From the NCBI GenBank assembly GCA_001483205.1, contig JPPB01000291.1:1-9975 (forward strand): a stretch of 9,975 nucleotides of DNA, written 5' to 3'. The notes under the pieces are model-generated. The model saw only the letters and a program-made list of their open reading frames with translations. It did no database searches and was not told the origin of the DNA. Positions 7,632 through 9,975 of this stretch are shown here, one piece after another. The first letter of the stretch is position 1; every line of letters begins with the position of its first letter. The DNA comes from an alpha proteobacterium 3107 (GTDB lineage Bacteria > Pseudomonadota > Alphaproteobacteria > Rhodobacterales > Rhodobacteraceae). The translations under genes and the position numbers were made by a program.

Positions 7632-9599
7632 TCACTCCGCCGCCACCGCATTCCCGTCCGCCAGCTCAACGATGTCAGACATGATCCGGTTCAGCTCGAA
7701 ATCCTTCGGCGTGTAAACCCTGGCCACGCCCATGGCACACAGCCGCGCGGCATCCTCGCCGGGAATGATCCCGCCTGCGACCACGGGAACATGGCCCAGC
7801 CCCTCGGCGCGCAACCGCTCCATCACCTCGGCGATCAGCGGGATATGAGACCCGGACAGCACCGAAAGCCCGATCACATGCGCTGCCTCCCCCCTTGCCG
7901 CCGCCACGATTTCCTCCGGCGTCAGGCGGATACCGTCATAGGTGATGCTCATCCCGCAGTCCCGCGCCCGCGCCGCAATCTGCTCAGCCCCGTTGGAATG
8001 GCCGTCAAGCCCCGGCTTGCCGATCAGGAATTTCAGCCGCCGCCCCAGACGATCACTGACCGCATCGACACGCGCGCGAATGTCGTCAAGCCCTTCGGTG
8101 CGGTTAGAGGGGGCCACTGATACGCCCGTGGGGGCGCGATACTGGCCGAACACCCCGCGCACCACATCGCCCCATTCGCCGGTGGTCGCCCCGGCGCGGG
8201 CGGCCCGAATCGACGCAGGCATGATATTCTCGCCCGTTCGCGCGGCGGCGCGCACCGCGGCAAGCGCGACCTCGACGGCACGGGCGTCGCGCGCCCCTCG
8301 CCACGCATCAAGGCGGGCAATCTGATCGGCCTCGGCGGCCTCATCAACCACCATGAAAGCGCTTTCATCGGCGGTCAGCGGGCTGTCCGCGCCCTCCGTC
8401 CAGCGGTTGACGCCGACGATGGTGGTCTCGCCGTTCTCGATCCGCCGGATGCGCTCGGCATTCGCCTCGACAAGCCGCGCCTTCATGTATCCGATGGCCG
8501 CCACCGCCCCGCCCATGCCGTCAATCTGGGCCAGCTCTGCCCGCGCCCCCGCTTTCAGCGCCTCAACCCGTCCGGCCACTGCCGCATTGCCGTCAAACAG
8601 GTCTTCATACTCCAGAAGGTCGGTTTCATAGGCCAGGATTTGCTGCATCCGCAGCGACCATTGCTGATCCCACGGGCGTGGCAGGCCAAGCGCCTCGTTC
8701 CAGGCGGGCAACTGCACCGCACGGGCGCGGGCGGTTTTCGAGAGCGTCACCGCCAGCATTTCCAGCAGGATGCGGTAGACGTTGTTTTCCGGCTGCTGTT
8801 CGGTCAGCCCCAGCGAATTGACCTGCACCCCATAGCGGAACCGGCGCAGTTTCGGGTCTTCAATGCCATAGCGTTCGCGGGTGATCTCGTCCCACAACTC
8901 GACAAAGGCGCGCATCTTGCACATCTCGGTGACGAACCGGATACCGGCATTGACGAAAAAGCTCATCCGCCCGACCATGCCCGGAAACTGCCCCTTCGGG
9001 GCCTTTTGCCGCAAATCGTCGAGCGCGGCGGTGGCGGTGGCCAGCGCAAAGGCCAGTTCCTGCTCCGGTGTCGCGCCAGCCTCCTGCAAGTGATAGGAAC
9101 ACACATTCATCGGGTTCCATTTCGGCAGGTGCGTGCGCGTATAGGCGGCGACATCGGTGATCATGCGCAGGCTGGGTTCGGGCGGGCAGATATAGGCCCC
9201 GCGGGACAGGTATTCCTTGATGATGTCGTTCTGCACCGTGCCTTGCAGGTTCGCAATCTCCGCGCCCTGTTCCTCTGCCACCGCGATATAGAGCGCCAAC
9301 AGCCACGGCGCGGTGGCGTTGATCGTCATCGAGGTGTTCATTCGTTCAAGCGGAATGCCGTCGAACAGCGCCCGCATGTCCCCCAGATGGGCGACGGGAA
9401 CACCGACCTTGCCGACCTCGCCACGGGCCAGCGGATGGTCGCTGTCATAGCCGGTCTGGGTCGGCAGGTCGAAAGCCACCGACAGGCCGGTCTGTCCCTT
9501 TTCCAGATTGTCGCGGTAAAGCGCGTTAGAGGCCCGCGCGGTGGAGTGCCCGGCATAGGTTCGGAACAGCCAGGGGCGGTCTTTCTGCGTCTGCGGCAT
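7632..9599 (-). CDS. ecm: Ethylmalonyl-CoA mutase, adenosylcobalamin-dependent
   Basis: Radical B12 enzyme that converts (2R)-ethylmalonyl-CoA to (2S)-methylsuccinyl-CoA in the ethylmalonyl-CoA pathway, used to assimilate acetate and other C2 (and C1-derived) units without isocitrate lyase. It has 655 residues on one chain. The N-terminal substrate-binding barrel (about 8-400) includes FRTYAGHSTA, FDLPTQTGYDSD and MNTSMTINATA, which are typical of the acyl-CoA mutase family. The C-terminal B12 domain (about 520-650) has DGHSNG (532-537), where His534 is the lower cobalt ligand, then SVLSGSH (579-585) and the AGG loop (608-610). I prefer Ecm over methylmalonyl-CoA mutase because the chain is short and resembles the MeaA type; a mutase with another acyl-CoA substrate remains possible. 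The start at 9599 has a strong AAGGAGG at 9607-9613. ccr, its usual pathway partner, is not in the window. Confidence 0.93.
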   Translation of the reverse strand: MPQTQKDRPWLFRTYAGHSTARASNALYRDNLEKGQTGLSVAFDLPTQTGYDSDHPLARGEVGKVGVPVAHLGDMRALFDGIPLERMNTSMTINATAPWLLALYIAVAEEQGAEIANLQGTVQNDIIKEYLSRGAYICPPEPSLRMITDVAAYTRTHLPKWNPMNVCSYHLQEAGATPEQELAFALATATAALDDLRQKAPKGQFPGMVGRMSFFVNAGIRFVTEMCKMRAFVELWDEITRERYGIEDPKLRRFRYGVQVNSLGLTEQQPENNVYRILLEMLAVTLSKTARARAVQLPAWNEALGLPRPWDQQWSLRMQQILAYETDLLEYEDLFDGNAAVAGRVEALKAGARAELAQIDGMGGAVAAIGYMKARLVEANAERIRRIENGETTIVGVNRWTEGADSPLTADESAFMVVDEAAEADQIARLDAWRGARDARAVEVALAAVRAAARTGENIMPASIRAARAGATTGEWGDVVRGVFGQYRAPTGVSVAPSNRTEGLDDIRARVDAVSDRLGRRLKFLIGKPGLDGHSNGAEQIAARARDCGMSITYDGIRLTPEEIVAAARGEAAHVIGLSVLSGSHIPLIAEVMERLRAEGLGHVPVVAGGIIPGEDAARLCAMGVARVYTPKDFELNRIMSDIVELADGNAVAAE

Positions 9600-9657
9600 G
9601 TGGGGGCCTCCTTGAATCGCCTGAAACGGGTGACCGCAAGATTGTTAGTCCGGGGGG

Positions 9658-9687
9658 CAGATAAATGGAATTTTATGTCCTTGTCAA
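9658..9687 (-). promoter_or_regulatory. ecm promoter, sigma-70 type
   Basis: On the minus strand a perfect TTGACA (9682-9687) is followed after 18 bases by TATCTG (9658-9663). The spacer is A+T-rich for this genome. Transcription would start near 9651, leaving a leader of about 50 bases with the strong ribosome binding site at its end. An imperfect inverted repeat, AATGC at 9686-9690 with GCATT at 9702-9706 and further inner pairs, overlaps the upstream edge of the -35 and could be an operator. Confidence 0.55.
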
Positions 9688-9753
9688 TGCGCCGCGCTGC
9701 GGCATTTCAGGGGGGGGCTTTGTCAGGCGGGGGAGTCCCGGATCACGACATGA

Positions 9754-9836
9754 CAAAGACCTCTGCAATCAATTTGGTCCCGCAAAGCCATATTGCCTGA
9801 CGCCCGGATTTTGAGTCCAAGTCCCGGCCCTGATCC
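9754..9836 (-). repeat. Dispersed repeat, copy F
   Basis: This copy has the reversed tail CAAAGACCTCTGCA (9754-9767), then a GCCATATTGCCTGACGCC segment and CCGGATTTTGAGTCCAA (9804-9820), identical to 7376-7392. The end, GGCCCTGATCC, matches copy B. It lies upstream of the ecm promoter. Between it and copy G, GGGGC-CGC-GCCCC at 9855-9867 forms a small hairpin of unknown role. Confidence 0.72.
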
Positions 9837-9872
9837 CGCCCGGCGGAACTGCCTGGGGCCGCGCCCCCATTG

Positions 9873-9962
9873 TCAAGACCTCTGCATAAGGACGTATCAC
9901 CCCCCAAATGCTCCGCCCGGCGGAACGCCGGGCAAGCGCCTGCCTGCCCCCCGGCAGGCGCT
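9873..9962 (-). repeat. Dispersed repeat, copy G
   Basis: Reversed relative to copy E but with the same order of parts. The tail TCAAGACCTCTGCATA starts at 9873. Hairpin 2 is GCCCGGCG-GAA-CGCCGGGC (9915-9933), and hairpin 1 is AGCGCCTGCC (9935-9944) with GGCAGGCGCT (9953-9962). The hairpin 1 stem is identical to copy E, while hairpin 2 keeps pairing with changed bases. The unit may continue past the window end, where AAGCGCTT (9965-9972) is a further palindrome. Confidence 0.82.
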
Positions 9963-9975
9963 CCAAGCGCTTCAA

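Noticed and set aside
9769..9975. Possible small minus-strand protein at the right end
   Set aside because: It is read entirely from repeat copies F and G; similar peptides appear wherever the repeat is translated, so it is not evidence for a gene.

Overview
The window reads as chromosomal DNA of an alphaproteobacterium, most likely of the order Rhodobacterales. This rests on high G+C, the gene types (AdhI-type glutathione-dependent formaldehyde dehydrogenase, DUF2794 protein, B12-dependent ethylmalonyl-CoA mutase) and a GTTC-N7-GTTC SOS box upstream of uvrA, which is the alphaproteobacterial LexA site. I see no rRNA, tRNA, CRISPR array, transposase or phage gene. Five of the six genes lie on the minus strand.

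Layout from left to right: a nu-class-like glutathione S-transferase (140-850, -); a class III alcohol dehydrogenase (963-2075, -) upstream of it and possibly co-transcribed; a divergent small DUF2794 protein (2295-2645, +); full-length uvrA (2860-5718, -); miaB (5949-7271, -); and ecm, ethylmalonyl-CoA mutase (7632-9599, -). The first two use glutathione chemistry and fit formaldehyde or electrophile detoxification. uvrA is excision repair with an SOS operator. miaB is tRNA modification. ecm belongs to the ethylmalonyl-CoA pathway of acetyl-CoA assimilation. Apart from the adhI/gst pair the genes appear functionally unrelated, each with its own upstream gap.

The most unusual content is between the genes. 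A family of short, hairpin-forming, G+C-rich repeats occurs about seven times, in both orientations, in all the larger gaps except the adhI/DUF2794 divergent region. Its recognisable parts are a conserved tail containing TGCAGAGGTCTTGA, paired hairpins upstream of that tail, and a separate CCGGATTTTGAGTCCAA module. In two copies the second hairpin differs in sequence but keeps its pairing. Two copies in the miaB-ecm gap face each other and make a MITE-like inverted pair about 200 bp long.

Other intergenic signals: a tandem pair of LacI-type palindromes, 21 bp centre to centre, in the convergent DUF2794/uvrA gap where no gene start is nearby; an inverted repeat in the adhI leader; and a promoter with a perfect TTGACA -35 upstream of ecm. 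The gaps over 300 bp (7272-7631 and 9600-9975) hold promoter-like sequence and these repeats; I see no gene in them. I found no new multigene system; the repeat family and the orphan tandem operators are the things worth following up.
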